Source: Enterobacter sp. 10-1 (GTDB lineage: Bacteria > Pseudomonadota > Gammaproteobacteria > Enterobacterales > Enterobacteriaceae). From it: 64,000 nt of DNA. Position 1 is the stretch's first letter. Every line of letters begins with the position of its first letter. The notes beneath the pieces were generated by a model. That model did no database searches. It worked only from the letters and a program-made list of their open reading frames with translations, and was not told where the DNA came from. Below, in pieces: positions 45,766 through 58,703 of the stretch. A program made the translations under genes and the position numbers. Location of the stretch: positions 124,001 to 188,000 of the forward strand of contig NISF01000003.1 in assembly GCA_002270295.1 (NCBI GenBank), in the 5' to 3' direction.

Positions 45766-46758
45766 TTACGCCGCAAGAATCGCGTCAATTTTCGCGCACT
45801 CTTCCGGGCTGAAGTGACGGTTGGCGAGCATCCCGACGGCATCATCAAGCTGGGCCGTTTTGCTGGCGCCGATCAGCACCGAAGTCACTTTTTCCCCGCG
45901 CAGCACCCAGGCCAGCGCCATCTGCGATAGCTTCTGTCCGCGAGCCTGCGCCAGGGCGTCCAGCCGGCGGACTTTCTCCAGTTTTTCCGCCGTCAGCTGA
46001 TCCGCCTGCAGGAAGCGGCTGCCGCTGGCTGCCCGGGAATCAGCCGGGATGCCGTGTAAATAGCGGTCGGTCAGCTGGCCGCCGGCCAGCGGTGAAAACG
46101 CAATGCTTCCGACTCCCTGCGTCTGCAGGAAATCCAGCAGCCCATCTTCAACCCAGCGTTCGAACATGGAGTATTTGGGCTGATGAATAATGCACGGCGT
46201 GCCGAGGTCGTTGAGGATGCCCACCGCCTCCGTCGCCTGGGCGAGAGGGTAGTTCGATAGCCCGACGTAAAGCGCTTTACCCTGACGCACGATATGGTCC
46301 AGCGCGCGCATGGTTTCCAGCAGCGGAGTCTCGGGATCGGGGCGGTGATGATAGAAGATATCGACGTATTCCAGCCCCATCCGTTTCAGGCTCTGATCGA
46401 GACTGGCAATCAGATATTTGCGCGAACCCCAGTCGCCGTAAGGCCCGTCCCACATGGTGTAGCCGGCTTTGCTGGAGATAATCAGCTCATCGCGATAGGG
46501 TAAAAAATCCTCCCGCAGGATGCGGCCGAAGTTGTTCTCGGCGGAACCCGGCGGCGGCCCGTAGTTGTTGGCCAGATCGAAGTGCGTAATGCCGAGGTCG
46601 AAGGCGTGGCGCAGCAGCTGGCGGCTGGTTTCTACCCGCGTTTCGTCACCAAAGTTATGCCAAAGGCCGAGAGAAACTGCCGGCAGCTTTAGTCCGCTAT
46701 GACCGCATCGGCGGTACTCCATTGTCTGATATCGCGTCGCATTTGCCTGGTAAACCAT
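45766..46758 (-). CDS. YghZ-like aldo/keto reductase
   Basis: A 330-residue aldo/keto reductase closest to the YghZ / L-glyceraldehyde-3-phosphate reductase branch. It shares [20 protein letters not shown], the catalytic Asp-Tyr region [22 protein letters not shown] with the catalytic lysine, DIFYHHRPD with the histidine, and a C-terminal [17 protein letters not shown] site. It is shorter than E. coli YghZ (346), lacking the C-terminal tail. It starts after SD GGAGGAA and is divergent from ipdC, 176 bases away, which suggests shared control; the natural substrate is unknown. Confidence 0.85.
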   Translation of the reverse strand: MVYQANATRYQTMEYRRCGHSGLKLPAVSLGLWHNFGDETRVETSRQLLRHAFDLGITHFDLANNYGPPPGSAENNFGRILREDFLPYRDELIISSKAGYTMWDGPYGDWGSRKYLIASLDQSLKRMGLEYVDIFYHHRPDPETPLLETMRALDHIVRQGKALYVGLSNYPLAQATEAVGILNDLGTPCIIHQPKYSMFERWVEDGLLDFLQTQGVGSIAFSPLAGGQLTDRYLHGIPADSRAASGSRFLQADQLTAEKLEKVRRLDALAQARGQKLSQMALAWVLRGEKVTSVLIGASKTAQLDDAVGMLANRHFSPEECAKIDAILAA

Positions 46759-46783
46759 ACTTCCTCCGCAGATAAAACAGCTT

Positions 46784-46799
46784 GTGTATACGTTTACAC
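46784..46799. promoter_or_regulatory. Inverted repeat between the aldo/keto reductase gene and ipdC
   Basis: GTGTA and TACAC flank TACGTT. It lies 26 bases before the reductase gene and 136 before ipdC. The half TTTACA matches half of a TyrR box (TGTAAA-N6-TTTACA); TyrR is a known regulator of ipdC in Enterobacter, but the full box is not matched, so the binding protein is unassigned. Confidence 0.4.
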
Positions 46800-46802
46800 T
46801 AA

Positions 46803-49828
<3,026 letters not shown>

Positions 49829-50091
49829 GAAAATTTCCTTTTGAAGGTTTGAAGCACTACTTTGCCTTCGCCGCAGAAGGGCATCGAGGCAGATGGTGCT
49901 GAAACGATAAAGTTAAGGCTATGCCTGACGATCCCGGCGGCGCGGGGTAAACCATTTTTCACAGATTACAGCCTAAATGTGATATAGGTCGCTAAACTGT
50001 GGGCACTTATACGTTGGTCGTTGTTGTTAAGGCATCATGAATTTACAGTGTGCCAAAAGAATCATTTTGACTTTAGTGGAGCCGTAACGGA

Positions 50092-51057
50092 ATGACAAAA
50101 TTTGCTTTAGTAGGAGATGTCGGCGGAACCAATGCCCGACTGGCATTATGTGATATCGCGAGCGGGGATATCTCCCGTGCAAAAACCTATTCCGGGCTCG
50201 ATTATCCCAGTCTTGAAGCCGTTGTTCGCGTCTATCTCGACGAGCACAACGTTGAAGTCGAGGATGGCTGCATTGCGATAGCCTGCCCGATCACCGGCGA
50301 CTGGGTGGCGATGACCAACCACACCTGGGCGTTTTCCATCGCCGAAATGAAAAGCAACCTCGGGTTTGCGCATCTGGAGATCATCAACGATTTCACGGCG
50401 GTATCGATGGCGATTCCGATGCTAAAAGCTGAGCATCTGATTCAGTTTGGCGGCACGGCGCCGGTGGAAGGGAAACCTATCGCCGTCTATGGCGCGGGAA
50501 CCGGCCTCGGCGTGGCGCATCTGGTCCACGTTGATAAACGCTGGGTGAGCCTGCCGGGAGAGGGCGGCCACGTCGATTTTGCGCCGAACAGCGAAGAAGA
50601 GGGGATTATTCTGGAAGAGCTGCGCGCCGAGCTGGGACACGTTTCCGCCGAACGCGTGCTGTCAGGCCCGGGTCTGGTCAACCTTTATCGCGCGATAGTG
50701 AAATCCGACGGCCGTTTACCGGAAAATCTGCAGCCGAGAGACGTTACCGAACGCGCGCTTGCCGACTCCTGCACCGATTGCCGCCGCGCGCTGTCGCTGT
50801 TCTGCGTGATTATGGGCCGTTTTGGCGGCAACCTGGCGCTGACGCTGGCGACCTTTGGCGGCGTGTATATCGCGGGCGGTATCGTGCCGCGCTTCCTCGA
50901 ATTCTTTAAGGCGTCCGGTTTCCGCGGCGGTTTTGAAGATAAAGGGCGGTTTAAAGCCTTCGTGCAGGATATCCCGGTGTACCTGATTGTCCACGACAAT
51001 CCGGGGCTGCTGGGCTCCGGCGCGCATATGCGCCAGACGCTGGGCCAAATCCTCTAA
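50092..51057 (+). CDS. glk: Glucokinase
   Basis: ATP-dependent kinase forming glucose 6-phosphate from non-PTS glucose. 321 residues, the E. coli length. Phosphate-binding motif [16 protein letters not shown] at the N-terminus, the catalytic aspartate in [21 protein letters not shown], the [10 protein letters not shown] loop and the second adenosine motif [14 protein letters not shown] 263-base upstream gap separates it from the divergent yfeO. It converges on ypdB. Confidence 0.97.
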   Translation: MTKFALVGDVGGTNARLALCDIASGDISRAKTYSGLDYPSLEAVVRVYLDEHNVEVEDGCIAIACPITGDWVAMTNHTWAFSIAEMKSNLGFAHLEIINDFTAVSMAIPMLKAEHLIQFGGTAPVEGKPIAVYGAGTGLGVAHLVHVDKRWVSLPGEGGHVDFAPNSEEEGIILEELRAELGHVSAERVLSGPGLVNLYRAIVKSDGRLPENLQPRDVTERALADSCTDCRRALSLFCVIMGRFGGNLALTLATFGGVYIAGGIVPRFLEFFKASGFRGGFEDKGRFKAFVQDIPVYLIVHDNPGLLGSGAHMRQTLGQIL

Positions 51058-51066
51058 AATAGCGCC

Positions 51067-51084
51067 ACCGGGCCTGAGGGTCCG
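51067..51084. repeat. REP-like palindrome between glk and ypdB
   Basis: CCGGGCC, loop TGAG, GGTCCGG, a 7-bp stem with one G-T pair, in the 40-base gap between convergent genes, followed by a further GCC/GGC-rich stretch. No T-run, so it is more like a REP element than a terminator. Confidence 0.5.
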
Positions 51085-51097
51085 GATAAGCCGCCGG

Positions 51098-51835
51098 CTA
51101 CAGGTGCATCAGCTGGCGGAACTCTTTGACCTTGCTACGGCTCACCGGCACCTGAAACTCAAGATCCCGCAGCCGCAGGACATAGGTGTTATTGAACCAC
51201 GGCTCAATCTCGCGAATTTTGTTCAGATTGACGCAGTAGGAGCGGTGGCAGCGGAAAAAGTGCGCCGGCGGTAGCCTGGCGCAAAACTCCGTAATGTTCA
51301 TTGGCATCACGAACGATTCCCGCCGGGTATAGACAAACGTCATTTTTTCATGCGCTTCCGCGTAGTAAATATCGTGAATGCTGGTGACGATAATCCGCTC
51401 ATCTTTGATCAGATTGATGGTGTCGTTTTCCCGCTGCGGATTTGGCGCCGCGCCGGCTGCTGGAAGCTGCTGCTGTTGCCAGGCGCTGCTCAGCTTTTGC
51501 AGCATGTTGATAATACGTGATTCCTGATAGGGCTTGAGGATGTAATCGAACGCCTCCAGCTCAAATGCCTCTACGGCGTGCTCTTTCCAGGCGGTGATAA
51601 ACACAATAAACGGCTTATGGGCAAACTGGCTGATGTTCTGCGCCAGCAGAACGCCGTCCAGCGAGGGGATATTGATGTCGAGAAAAATGGCATCGACCCT
51701 GTTGTGCTGTAGAAACTTCAGCACGTCCAGCCCGTCGTCAAAGGTACCGACAATCTCCATCTGGCTGTGGGTGTTAATCAGCCAGCTGAGCTCCTGTTGC
51801 GCCGGGAACTCGTCCTCAACAATGATGACTTTCAT
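51098..51835 (-). CDS. ypdB: LytTR response regulator YpdB (PyrR)
   Basis: Response regulator of the YpdA/YpdB pyruvate-sensing system. The receiver domain (about 1-125) has acidic VEDE and phosphoacceptor DAIFLDINIPSLDG; the LytTR DNA-binding domain (about 145-245) has HFFRCHRSYCVNLNKIREIE and ends LRDLEFQVPVSRSKVKEF. SD GGAG before ATG 51835 supports the MKVIIVEDEF start (245 residues), although an in-frame ATG at 51850 overlaps the ypdA stop. In E. coli it activates yhjX. Confidence 0.94.
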   Translation of the reverse strand: MKVIIVEDEFPAQQELSWLINTHSQMEIVGTFDDGLDVLKFLQHNRVDAIFLDINIPSLDGVLLAQNISQFAHKPFIVFITAWKEHAVEAFELEAFDYILKPYQESRIINMLQKLSSAWQQQQLPAAGAAPNPQRENDTINLIKDERIIVTSIHDIYYAEAHEKMTFVYTRRESFVMPMNITEFCARLPPAHFFRCHRSYCVNLNKIREIEPWFNNTYVLRLRDLEFQVPVSRSKVKEFRQLMHL

Positions 51836-51846
51836 TTTTTCTCCGC

Positions 51847-53544
51847 TCATGGCAGCAGCGACGCCGGCGTGGGCTGGGGGGCGTTGCGGTTTGGTACGTA
51901 GAAGGTAATCTCCGTCCCTGGGGTCATACGCCTGATATGCAGCCCTTCGCCGTACAGCAGTTTGACCCGGTGATGGACGTTAAGCAGGCCGATTTTATTA
52001 CCCGGCATCTCATCGGCCTCCACCCGGGCGACGACAGCCGGATCGATACCGTTGCCGGTATCACGGACGCTAATCCGCACCCGCTTCCCGCACTCATTGA
52101 TGCCAATAGTGACCACGCCTTTTCCCTTGCAGGGCTGGATGCCGTGAACAATGGCATTTTCTACCAGCGGCTGGATCAGCAGGCTGGGTATGACGCAGCT
52201 GACTTCATCGTCGATATCATAGATAACGGTTAGCTTGTCGCCAAAACGCGCCTGTTCAATGGCAATGTAGTCCTTGATCTGGTACAGCTCTCTTTTAATA
52301 TCAATCTGCTCGTCGTCTTTTAATTCAATGTTATAGCGTAAATAACGCGATAAATTAAAAATAAGCTGACGCGCGGTATCCGGATTCATGCGAATCGATG
52401 ATGAAATGGCATTGAGCGCGTTAAAGAGGAAGTGTGGATTGATTTTGCTCTGCAGCGCGCGCAGTTCGGCCTTGTTGGCCATTTCCCGCAGCTGTTCCGC
52501 GCGGGAAACCTCCAGCTGGGTCGAGATGATTTGCGACAGGCCTATCGCCATCTCCTGCAGCGACGACGTAATACGGTGCGCGTGGCAGTAGTAGATTTTC
52601 AGCGTCCCGGTGACGATGCCTTTTTCCCGCAATGGAATCACCAGCATCGAGTGAATTTCAGGGGTTCTGTACGCCTCATCGTTGTTCTTGATGATAATTT
52701 TTCCACTCTCAATCGCCTGGCGGGTGGTGGGGCTAATGGCGTTGTCGCGATCGTGATAGTTGCCTTCGCCGAAGCCAACGTAGGCCAGTACCCGATCGGT
52801 GGTGGTAATCGCCACCGCGTCGGCGTTGATATCGCGGCGGATAATGTCGCAGACCTGGCGGAGCGACTCGCTGTTGACGTGGCGAAACAGCGGCAGCGTT
52901 TTGTTGGCGATATCCAGCGCCAGCTTGGCCTGGCGCGCGGCGCTGGCCTCTTTTTCTCCCTCAACGCTCTGCACCAGCAGAACGATAAAACCGATACTGA
53001 CGCTGCCGAGGATCATCGGAATACCGATTTTCGAGACGATATCCAGGCCCAGTGACAACGAGGGCGCCCACAGCACCACGAGGATCATGGTCAGCGTTTC
53101 GCAGAGCATCCCGGCGAGGATCCCGGCCTTCCAGCGCTGGGCCTTGGGAACCCTACGGCCGATCAACCCGGACAATAGCCCGGCGATGATGCTGGTGATA
53201 AAGCAGGGGATCGCGGTAACGCCATCGATATCGATCAGATAGCGATGCACCCCGGCAATGACGCCAACGATAGCGCCGACCCACGGGCCAAACAGGATGC
53301 CGCCGGACATCACCGCGATGATACGAACGTTGACCAGCGATCCCTCCACCGGTACGCCTGACCAGGTACTGAACAGGGCAAACAGGGAGAAGATGGCGGT
53401 GACGGCCAGCAGCTCCTTCGGCGTATGGGCAGATTTATGCAGCAGCTCACGAAACAGCCGCAGGCGGATGAGGAAAAAAAGACAAATCAGCATCAGTGCC
53501 GCGCGGTCAAAAACTGCGAGCAGCATGGTGAATATTTCGTGCAT
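51847..53544 (-). CDS. ypdA: Pyruvate sensor histidine kinase YpdA (PyrS)
   Basis: A 565-residue LytS-type kinase. Domains in order: a multi-helix 5TM-LytS receptor (about 1-195, [19 protein letters not shown] onward), a GAF domain (about 220-345) and a His_kinase/HATPase pair. The phosphohistidine is in [19 protein letters not shown] (about 371) and the ATP site in [15 protein letters not shown] and DTGNGIDP. It responds to extracellular pyruvate in E. coli. Its stop overlaps a possible ypdB ATG (ATGA), so the pair is coupled. Confidence 0.95.
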   Translation of the reverse strand: MHEIFTMLLAVFDRAALMLICLFFLIRLRLFRELLHKSAHTPKELLAVTAIFSLFALFSTWSGVPVEGSLVNVRIIAVMSGGILFGPWVGAIVGVIAGVHRYLIDIDGVTAIPCFITSIIAGLLSGLIGRRVPKAQRWKAGILAGMLCETLTMILVVLWAPSLSLGLDIVSKIGIPMILGSVSIGFIVLLVQSVEGEKEASAARQAKLALDIANKTLPLFRHVNSESLRQVCDIIRRDINADAVAITTTDRVLAYVGFGEGNYHDRDNAISPTTRQAIESGKIIIKNNDEAYRTPEIHSMLVIPLREKGIVTGTLKIYYCHAHRITSSLQEMAIGLSQIISTQLEVSRAEQLREMANKAELRALQSKINPHFLFNALNAISSSIRMNPDTARQLIFNLSRYLRYNIELKDDEQIDIKRELYQIKDYIAIEQARFGDKLTVIYDIDDEVSCVIPSLLIQPLVENAIVHGIQPCKGKGVVTIGINECGKRVRISVRDTGNGIDPAVVARVEADEMPGNKIGLLNVHHRVKLLYGEGLHIRRMTPGTEITFYVPNRNAPQPTPASLLP

Positions 53545-53925
53545 GGAGGCGCCGTGTCATTCGCGGGAAAACGATATGATAAAAAACCTGGCCCCAGAAG
53601 GCCAGCCGCAGACAATAATAGGGAAAAGGCACACTTTAAAAAGGGGATTGACGGTAAGTGCCGCGCGGCAGCGAACGCGGGGGCGCTGAGGCTAAAATAA
53701 GGTAATGTAAAAGATATTAAGATGTTACTTTCAACGATCCTGTTGGCTAAATCCGGATCGACCGCTGCCGTATTTGCTGGAACGAGTACCCGTTTTTCCT
53801 GCCAGATTTTATTTTTTCTCTGCCCTCTCGACAGCGTTATTTTTTTCGGGTTATTTTCTAAACGTGCCGCAACAGCGGCAGCGTCGCTCGGACGGTCCGG
53901 GCGCTCACGTTAATCCGAGGAATCT
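53545..53925. other. ypdA/alaC divergent control region
   Basis: About 380 bases between divergent starts. A short frame at 53722-53913 has poor codon use and no SD and is not called. A run of AT-rich sequence at 53690-53725 may hold the promoter for one side. SD GAGGAA stands before alaC. In E. coli the fry, ypdC and related genes lie between ypdB and glk; they are missing from this window. Confidence 0.4.
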
Positions 53926-55164
53926 ATGGCTGAATTCAGTCCTGAACGCCGCTTTACGCGTATCGATCGTCTCCCCCCGTACGTATTTAACATTACCGCT
54001 GAACTGAAAATGGCTGCGCGTCGGCGCGGCGAAGATATTATCGATTTCAGCATGGGCAACCCTGACGGCGCGACGCCGCCGCACATCGTTGAAAAACTGT
54101 GCACCGTTGCCCAACGACCGGATACCCACGGCTACTCTACCTCTCGCGGCATTCCACGCCTGCGCCGGGCGATATCGCGCTGGTATCAGGATCGCTATAA
54201 CGTCGACATTGACCCGGAATCGGAAGCCATCGTGACCATCGGCTCGAAAGAGGGGCTGGCGCACCTGATGCTGGCGACGCTGGATCACGGTGATACGGTA
54301 CTGGTGCCTAATCCCAGCTACCCTATTCATATTTATGGCGCGGTGATTGCCGGTGCGCAGGTGCGTTCGGTGCCGCTGGTGGAAGGCGTTGATTTCTTCA
54401 ACGAACTGGAACGCGCGATCCGCGAAAGCTATCCGAAGCCGAAAATGATGATCCTTGGCTTCCCCTCTAACCCGACCGCGCAGTGCGTCGAGCTGGAATT
54501 CTTTGAAAAAGTGGTGGCGCTGGCGAAGCGCTACGACGTGCTGGTGGTGCATGACCTGGCCTATGCCGATATTGTCTATGACGGCTGGAAGGCGCCTTCC
54601 ATTATGGAAGTCCCCGGCGCGCGCGATGTGGCGGTTGAGTTCTTCACGCTGTCGAAAAGCTACAATATGGCCGGCTGGCGCATCGGTTTTATGGTTGGGA
54701 ATAAAACGCTGGTAAATGCGCTGGCGCGAATTAAGAGCTACCACGATTACGGTACCTTCACCCCGCTGCAGGTGGCGGCAATCGCCGCGCTGGAAGGCGA
54801 TCAGCAGTGCGTGCGCGATATTGCGGAACAGTACAAGCGCCGTCGCGATGTGCTGGTTAAGGGGCTGCACGAAGCGGGCTGGATGGTGGAGTGCCCGAAA
54901 GCATCCATGTACGTGTGGGCAAAGATCCCTGAGCAGTATGCGGCGATGGGATCGCTGGAGTTCGCCAAAAAGCTGCTTCAGGATGCCAAAGTGTGCGTAT
55001 CGCCGGGCATCGGCTTTGGCGACTACGGCGACACCCATGTGCGCTTCGCCTTAATTGAAAACCGCGATCGTATCCGTCAGGCTATTCGCGGCATTAAATC
55101 GATGTTCCGCGCGGACGGACTCCTTCCTGCCGCAGGTAAATCGACGGGCGAAAGCCTGGAATAA
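53926..55164 (+). CDS. alaC: Glutamate-pyruvate aminotransferase AlaC
   Basis: PLP-dependent class I aminotransferase making alanine from pyruvate and glutamate. 412 residues, the E. coli length. It starts [20 protein letters not shown]. Landmarks: [43 protein letters not shown], and the PLP lysine in [20 protein letters not shown] (about 245). Divergent from ypdA and followed by a strong terminator. Confidence 0.96.
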   Translation: MAEFSPERRFTRIDRLPPYVFNITAELKMAARRRGEDIIDFSMGNPDGATPPHIVEKLCTVAQRPDTHGYSTSRGIPRLRRAISRWYQDRYNVDIDPESEAIVTIGSKEGLAHLMLATLDHGDTVLVPNPSYPIHIYGAVIAGAQVRSVPLVEGVDFFNELERAIRESYPKPKMMILGFPSNPTAQCVELEFFEKVVALAKRYDVLVVHDLAYADIVYDGWKAPSIMEVPGARDVAVEFFTLSKSYNMAGWRIGFMVGNKTLVNALARIKSYHDYGTFTPLQVAAIAALEGDQQCVRDIAEQYKRRRDVLVKGLHEAGWMVECPKASMYVWAKIPEQYAAMGSLEFAKKLLQDAKVCVSPGIGFGDYGDTHVRFALIENRDRIRQAIRGIKSMFRADGLLPAAGKSTGESLE

Positions 55165-55193
55165 AAAAAGGGAGCCGCTGGCTCCCTTTTTTT
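55163..55193. terminator. Terminator downstream of alaC
   Basis: Seven A, GGGAGCC, loop GCT, GGCTCCC, then seven T. It also covers the minus-strand ypdK transcript, which converges on it. Confidence 0.92.
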
Positions 55194-55208
55194 AGCTATT
55201 CACCTTGC

Positions 55209-55280
55209 TTAGATCATCAGGGCAAAGGTGCCGGCCCAAACGATGACCATAAAAGACACGCCCATAAAAAAGTATTTCAC
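55209..55280 (-). CDS. ypdK: Small membrane protein YpdK (23 residues)
   Basis: On the minus strand GTG AAA TAC ... ATC TAA encodes VKYFFMGVSFMVIVWAGTFA plus LMI, with only one or two differences from E. coli YpdK by memory. It is a single membrane helix with a short polar start. The start codon is GTG here (ATG in E. coli as I recall) and the SD is weak (TGAGAC). Position next to alaC matches E. coli; function unknown. The lpxP gene of that neighbourhood is not in this window. Confidence 0.85.
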   Translation of the reverse strand: MKYFFMGVSFMVIVWAGTFALMI

Positions 55281-55640
55281 GTCTCATTACTCCGCATTCT
55301 CGGCGAAACGCCAAACGAATTTTGTTTTCATCGTTTTCCATGAACTGTCGCAGGAAAAACCAGAGGCTTCTGGCGGCTGCGGCGGTTCGGAATTCTATGC
55401 TGTAACTGCTCCAGCTGGCGCTAATGTACGCCTAAAAAATGGGGGAAACAAGAGGCATTTTTTTATTAATTTTTAGTTACTTACGAGTGTCGTGATTCGG
55501 CGACACATTAATTTCATTCGGTAATAAATACGATTCTGGCGAAGGCTACTGGCGGCGATGGTTTTGCCGCAGGTAGCGGTTTGATTTTTGGCTTTATTCT
55601 CTTCGGGAATGATGCGCAAGCGGGCCTTCCGCACCTGAAA
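55281..55640. other. Gene-free stretch between ypdK and cynX
   Basis: About 360 bases. The left part presumably carries the ypdK promoter. Further right, AT-rich DNA at 55440-55530 and a small inverted pair TGTCGTGATTCGGCGACA near 55488 are seen, but no frame with coding character. It marks the border between E. coli-like synteny and the accessory right end. Confidence 0.4.
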
Positions 55641-56846
55641 TTATCGCGCACGCTCGCCAGCCGGCTGCGTTTTTCGCCACTCCTGCGGGTAGCGTGCCGG
55701 TACAAAACGCAGCGTTATGACCATCAGCAGCGCCACGCAGACGGCGTGAAAGGCCCAGTCCAGCACGTAATTCCCGCTCAGGCTACGCAGCAGGCCCGAT
55801 AGCCACGGCGAGAGGCCGGCGACGATAAAGCCAATTCCCTGCATAAAGGCCACCAGCCGTCCGGCAATCGCCGGATGTCGGGAGTGGTCGAGCGCCAGCA
55901 CCAGGCACAGAGGAAACGCGCCGCCTAAGCCAATACCGCAGCTTATCGCCCACAGCTGCGGCAGATACAGCGGCAGCCAGATAAACCCGCAGAAGCCAAT
56001 CAGCTGCAGCAGCAGCGTCAGCATCAGCAGTTTGCGCCGGTCTTCATGCCGGGCCAGCATCGGCAGCAGCAGGGCGCCGGCGGTTTGGCCAAGCGTCATG
56101 ACGGCCAGCAGGGTGCCGCTAAGCTGAGCGCTGTAGCCGGACTGCATATAGTAGGGCGGCAGCCAGGCGATCAGGCTGGCGTAGCCGCCGTTAATGAGGC
56201 CGAAGTACAGTCCGAGGGTCCAGGCGCGGCGGCGGCGGAAAATAGCGGCTTCTGGCCTGGCTGAAGCTGTAGACGTTCCGCACGCAAGCGGGCGATTGAC
56301 GGACCACCAGCCGAAGAGCGCCAGCACCGCGGGCAGCGTCCACCAGGCCAGGGCGTGATACCAGACGGCGCTGCGCTGCGCCAGCCACGGCGTCAAGGCC
56401 GCAGCCAGACCGCCGCCGCCCATCAGCGCCGCTGACCATAGCCCCATCACCTGGGGCGTGTACTGTGGAAACCGGCGTTTTATTACTCGCGGGATCGTCG
56501 CCTGAATAATGCCAATGCCGATCCCGCCGAGCAGGGCGCTGCTCAGCAGCAGCCCGCTGCGCGGGGCGAGTTCGCGCAGCAGCGCGCCGGCGGCGATCGC
56601 CAGCAGGCTCAGCGCGATCCCGCGGTTTTCGCTGAGATGGCGGTCAATCCACGGGCTGGCCAGCGCCAGCGCGCCCATCGCGATGACCGGGATGGCGGTG
56701 AGTAGCGAAATGAGGGTAAAACTCATACCGCTGGCCTGCTGTAGCTGGGGAAGCAGGGGGCCGATTGAGGTCAGCAGGGGACGCATATTGATGCCGACAA
56801 GAACCAGTACCAGCAGCATCAGGCGACTGCGCGCTGCGTGGCTCAT
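55641..56846 (-). CDS. CynX/NimT-family MFS transporter
   Basis: A 401-residue major facilitator with 12 helices of the CynX/NimT family. The N-terminus MLLVLVLVGINMRPLLTSIGP is the family signature helix, and LWSAALMGGGGLAAALTPWL and FPLCLVLALDHSRHP are typical too. E. coli CynX is a putative cyanate exporter; NimT exports 2-nitroimidazole. The divergent LysR neighbour resembles CynR, which suggests CynX-like regulation, but carbonic anhydrase (cynT) and cyanase (cynS) are missing, so the substrate may not be cyanate. Confidence 0.82.
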   Translation of the reverse strand: MSHAARSRLMLLVLVLVGINMRPLLTSIGPLLPQLQQASGMSFTLISLLTAIPVIAMGALALASPWIDRHLSENRGIALSLLAIAAGALLRELAPRSGLLLSSALLGGIGIGIIQATIPRVIKRRFPQYTPQVMGLWSAALMGGGGLAAALTPWLAQRSAVWYHALAWWTLPAVLALFGWWSVNRPLACGTSTASARPEAAIFRRRRAWTLGLYFGLINGGYASLIAWLPPYYMQSGYSAQLSGTLLAVMTLGQTAGALLLPMLARHEDRRKLLMLTLLLQLIGFCGFIWLPLYLPQLWAISCGIGLGGAFPLCLVLALDHSRHPAIAGRLVAFMQGIGFIVAGLSPWLSGLLRSLSGNYVLDWAFHAVCVALLMVITLRFVPARYPQEWRKTQPAGERAR

Positions 56847-57019
56847 CGCGACTCGCCCGTCCGGCGCGGATACGCTCCCCTGGGCTGCGGACGAAGGTGG
56901 CCGACGGGCGCATGCGGAAGGAAGTTAACGTAGGTGGACATAAAGGCTCCTGCAAATATTGACGCGGCGCGGGGGAAGCGTTGCGATGAAAAGTGCAGAC
57001 AGGTTACGTATCTTATTTC

Positions 57020-57037
57020 ATAAGTTAAAAGACTTAT
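57020..57037. promoter_or_regulatory. LysR-type operator between cynX-like and cynR-like genes
   Basis: ATAAGT, TAAAAG, ACTTAT: a perfect 6-bp inverted repeat that contains the T-N11-A core of LysR sites. It sits 40 bases before the cynR-like start, in the AT-rich part of the divergent gap (56847-57076). Confidence 0.6.
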
Positions 57038-57076
57038 TTATGATGAGTTCAATTTGAATTACTTATGGATTACGGC

Positions 57077-57979
57077 ATGCTGCTGCGCCATCTCACCTGC
57101 TTTCTGGCGGTTGCCGAACATCGCGGCTTTACGCGCGCCGCAACGGCGCTCCATATCTCACAGCCGGCGCTATCCCAGCAGGTCCGCCAGCTCGAAGAGA
57201 CTTTGGGGACCCAGCTTTTTGACCGCAGCGCCCGCAGCATACGCTTAACGGATGCCGGAGAGGTGTGGCTGATCTATGCGCGTCGGGCGCTGCAGGATTT
57301 AGAAGAGGGAAAACGCGCCATCCACGATGTGGAGGATCTCCGGCGAGGGACGCTGCGGGTGGCGATGATGCCGACCTTTACGACCTATTTTATGGGGCCG
57401 CTGGTGGGCTCTTTTTATCAGCGTTACCCCAATATTTCGCTGACCATGCGCGAAATGGATCAGGACCGGATGGAAGCCCTGCTGCGCAATGATGAGCTGG
57501 ATCTCGGTATTGCCTTTGACGATGGCGGCGTGCGCGATATTGTGTCCCGACCTCTGCTGACTGAAACGCTGGCGCTGGTGGTGGGCCGGCACCATCCGCT
57601 GGCGGCGCTACGGCGCGTAAAGCGGGAAATGCTGAATCAGGAGTCGCTGATACTGCTCAGCGGGGAGTTTGCTACCCGGGATCGGATCGATCGCTATTGC
57701 CGCCAGTACGCGATTGAGCCAAAGGTTCGGATGGAGGCGAACTCTATCAGCGCGGTACTGACCGTGATTCAGCGTACCCCGCTATCGACCCTGCTGCCGG
57801 CCGCCGTTGTGCGGGAGCGCGACGATCTGGTGGCCATTGAGCTAACGCCGGCGCTGCTGGAAAGAACGGCCTGTCTGCTACAGCATAAGGACGCCTGGCA
57901 GAGCGCGGCCGTACGGGCGTTTAGCGCCATGGCGCTGGAGGTGGCAGCAGGGCTGGACGCTGAAGGAGCCCTGCGATAG
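57077..57979 (+). CDS. CynR-like LysR-family regulator
   Basis: About 300 residues. Starting at [20 protein letters not shown] it is colinear with E. coli CynR ([20 protein letters not shown]). An ATG four codons upstream is also possible; neither has a strong SD. Helix-turn-helix: [19 protein letters not shown]. The effector domain contains [20 protein letters not shown] and [20 protein letters not shown]. CynR activates cyn genes in response to cyanate; here the only divergent target is the CynX-like transporter. Confidence 0.85.
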   Translation: MLLRHLTCFLAVAEHRGFTRAATALHISQPALSQQVRQLEETLGTQLFDRSARSIRLTDAGEVWLIYARRALQDLEEGKRAIHDVEDLRRGTLRVAMMPTFTTYFMGPLVGSFYQRYPNISLTMREMDQDRMEALLRNDELDLGIAFDDGGVRDIVSRPLLTETLALVVGRHHPLAALRRVKREMLNQESLILLSGEFATRDRIDRYCRQYAIEPKVRMEANSISAVLTVIQRTPLSTLLPAAVVRERDDLVAIELTPALLERTACLLQHKDAWQSAAVRAFSAMALEVAAGLDAEGALR

Positions 57980-57999
57980 CGCGGTTCACCTGGTGTAGC

Positions 58000-58019
58000 C
58001 GACGGCAAGAATGCCGTCG
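58000..58019. terminator. Hairpin downstream of the cynR-like gene
   Basis: CGACGGCA, loop AGAA, TGCCGTCG, a perfect 8-bp stem 20 bases after the stop codon and before the convergent cupin gene. It has no T-run; it may be a weak terminator or a stabilising hairpin. Confidence 0.5.
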
Positions 58020-58062
58020 CTGTGCTGGACGATAGAACGTTTTGCCGGCGAATCCGGCGGAT

Positions 58063-58539
58063 CTACAGGGTAAAACCGCCGTCACCGACCTGCGCCTGGC
58101 GGTACCATTCCATCAGCTCTGCGCTGCCCGCGTCGCCCTCAGCCGGCGCCCAGGAGACATAATCCTCGGCCGCCACCGGCCGATAGCCGCCGTGCTTCAC
58201 TTCGAAAATAATGCCGCCGCGATCTAACGAGAGTACCGCATGCCAGGTCCCGGCATCCATCTCCAGCGCCGTACACTCTTCCCCTAAAATAACCCGGCGG
58301 GTGACGTAGCCATGATCATCAAAATTCAACACCACAAAGCGTCCGCTAAGCGGCAGCAGCAGCTCAAACGTGTGCGGGTGGCGGTGGGGGCGAACGTAGG
58401 TTCCGGGCTCCATCGCAATGGCTAAACGCTGTACCGGATCGCTCAATTGTGGATGAAAGTTACGATGAGCGCGCAGGCGCGGAGAATTCGCCGCCGCTTC
58501 GCGCTGTTGTTGCATATCGCTGAGGGTGATTTGTTTCAT
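58063..58539 (-). CDS. WbuC-family cupin metalloprotein
   Basis: A 158-residue single-domain cupin of the WbuC type: SPRLRAHRNFHPQLSDPVQR near the N-terminus, metal motif YVRPHRHPHTFELLLPLSGR (His, His, Glu) and the second motif around WHAVLSLDRGGIIFEV. WbuC is named from O-antigen clusters, but no polysaccharide genes are near this copy. The catalytic activity is unknown. It stands alone between convergent cynR and the tetR gene. Confidence 0.82.
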   Translation of the reverse strand: MKQITLSDMQQQREAAANSPRLRAHRNFHPQLSDPVQRLAIAMEPGTYVRPHRHPHTFELLLPLSGRFVVLNFDDHGYVTRRVILGEECTALEMDAGTWHAVLSLDRGGIIFEVKHGGYRPVAAEDYVSWAPAEGDAGSAELMEWYRQAQVGDGGFTL

Positions 58540-58703
58540 TTATCCGCCGGGTATCAGGTCTGAAAACGGGAGCATTGTGCGGTAACGAGAGAAGCGGGCC
58601 TTTCTGTCAGCAAGACCGGGTGCCGCATTGTACGCATTAAACCCTAAAATGTCGGGCTAAATTTGCGGCCTCCGCGGGCACCCTGCGGGCAGAGAGTTTG
58701 GCA

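Noticed and set aside
53722-53913. 63-codon frame before alaC
   Set aside because: No SD, hydrophobic-to-basic composition with no family likeness, and it lies in a region better explained as promoter/leader.
53905-55038. 377-codon frame opposite alaC
   Set aside because: Antisense shadow; alaC is full-length with its PLP site.
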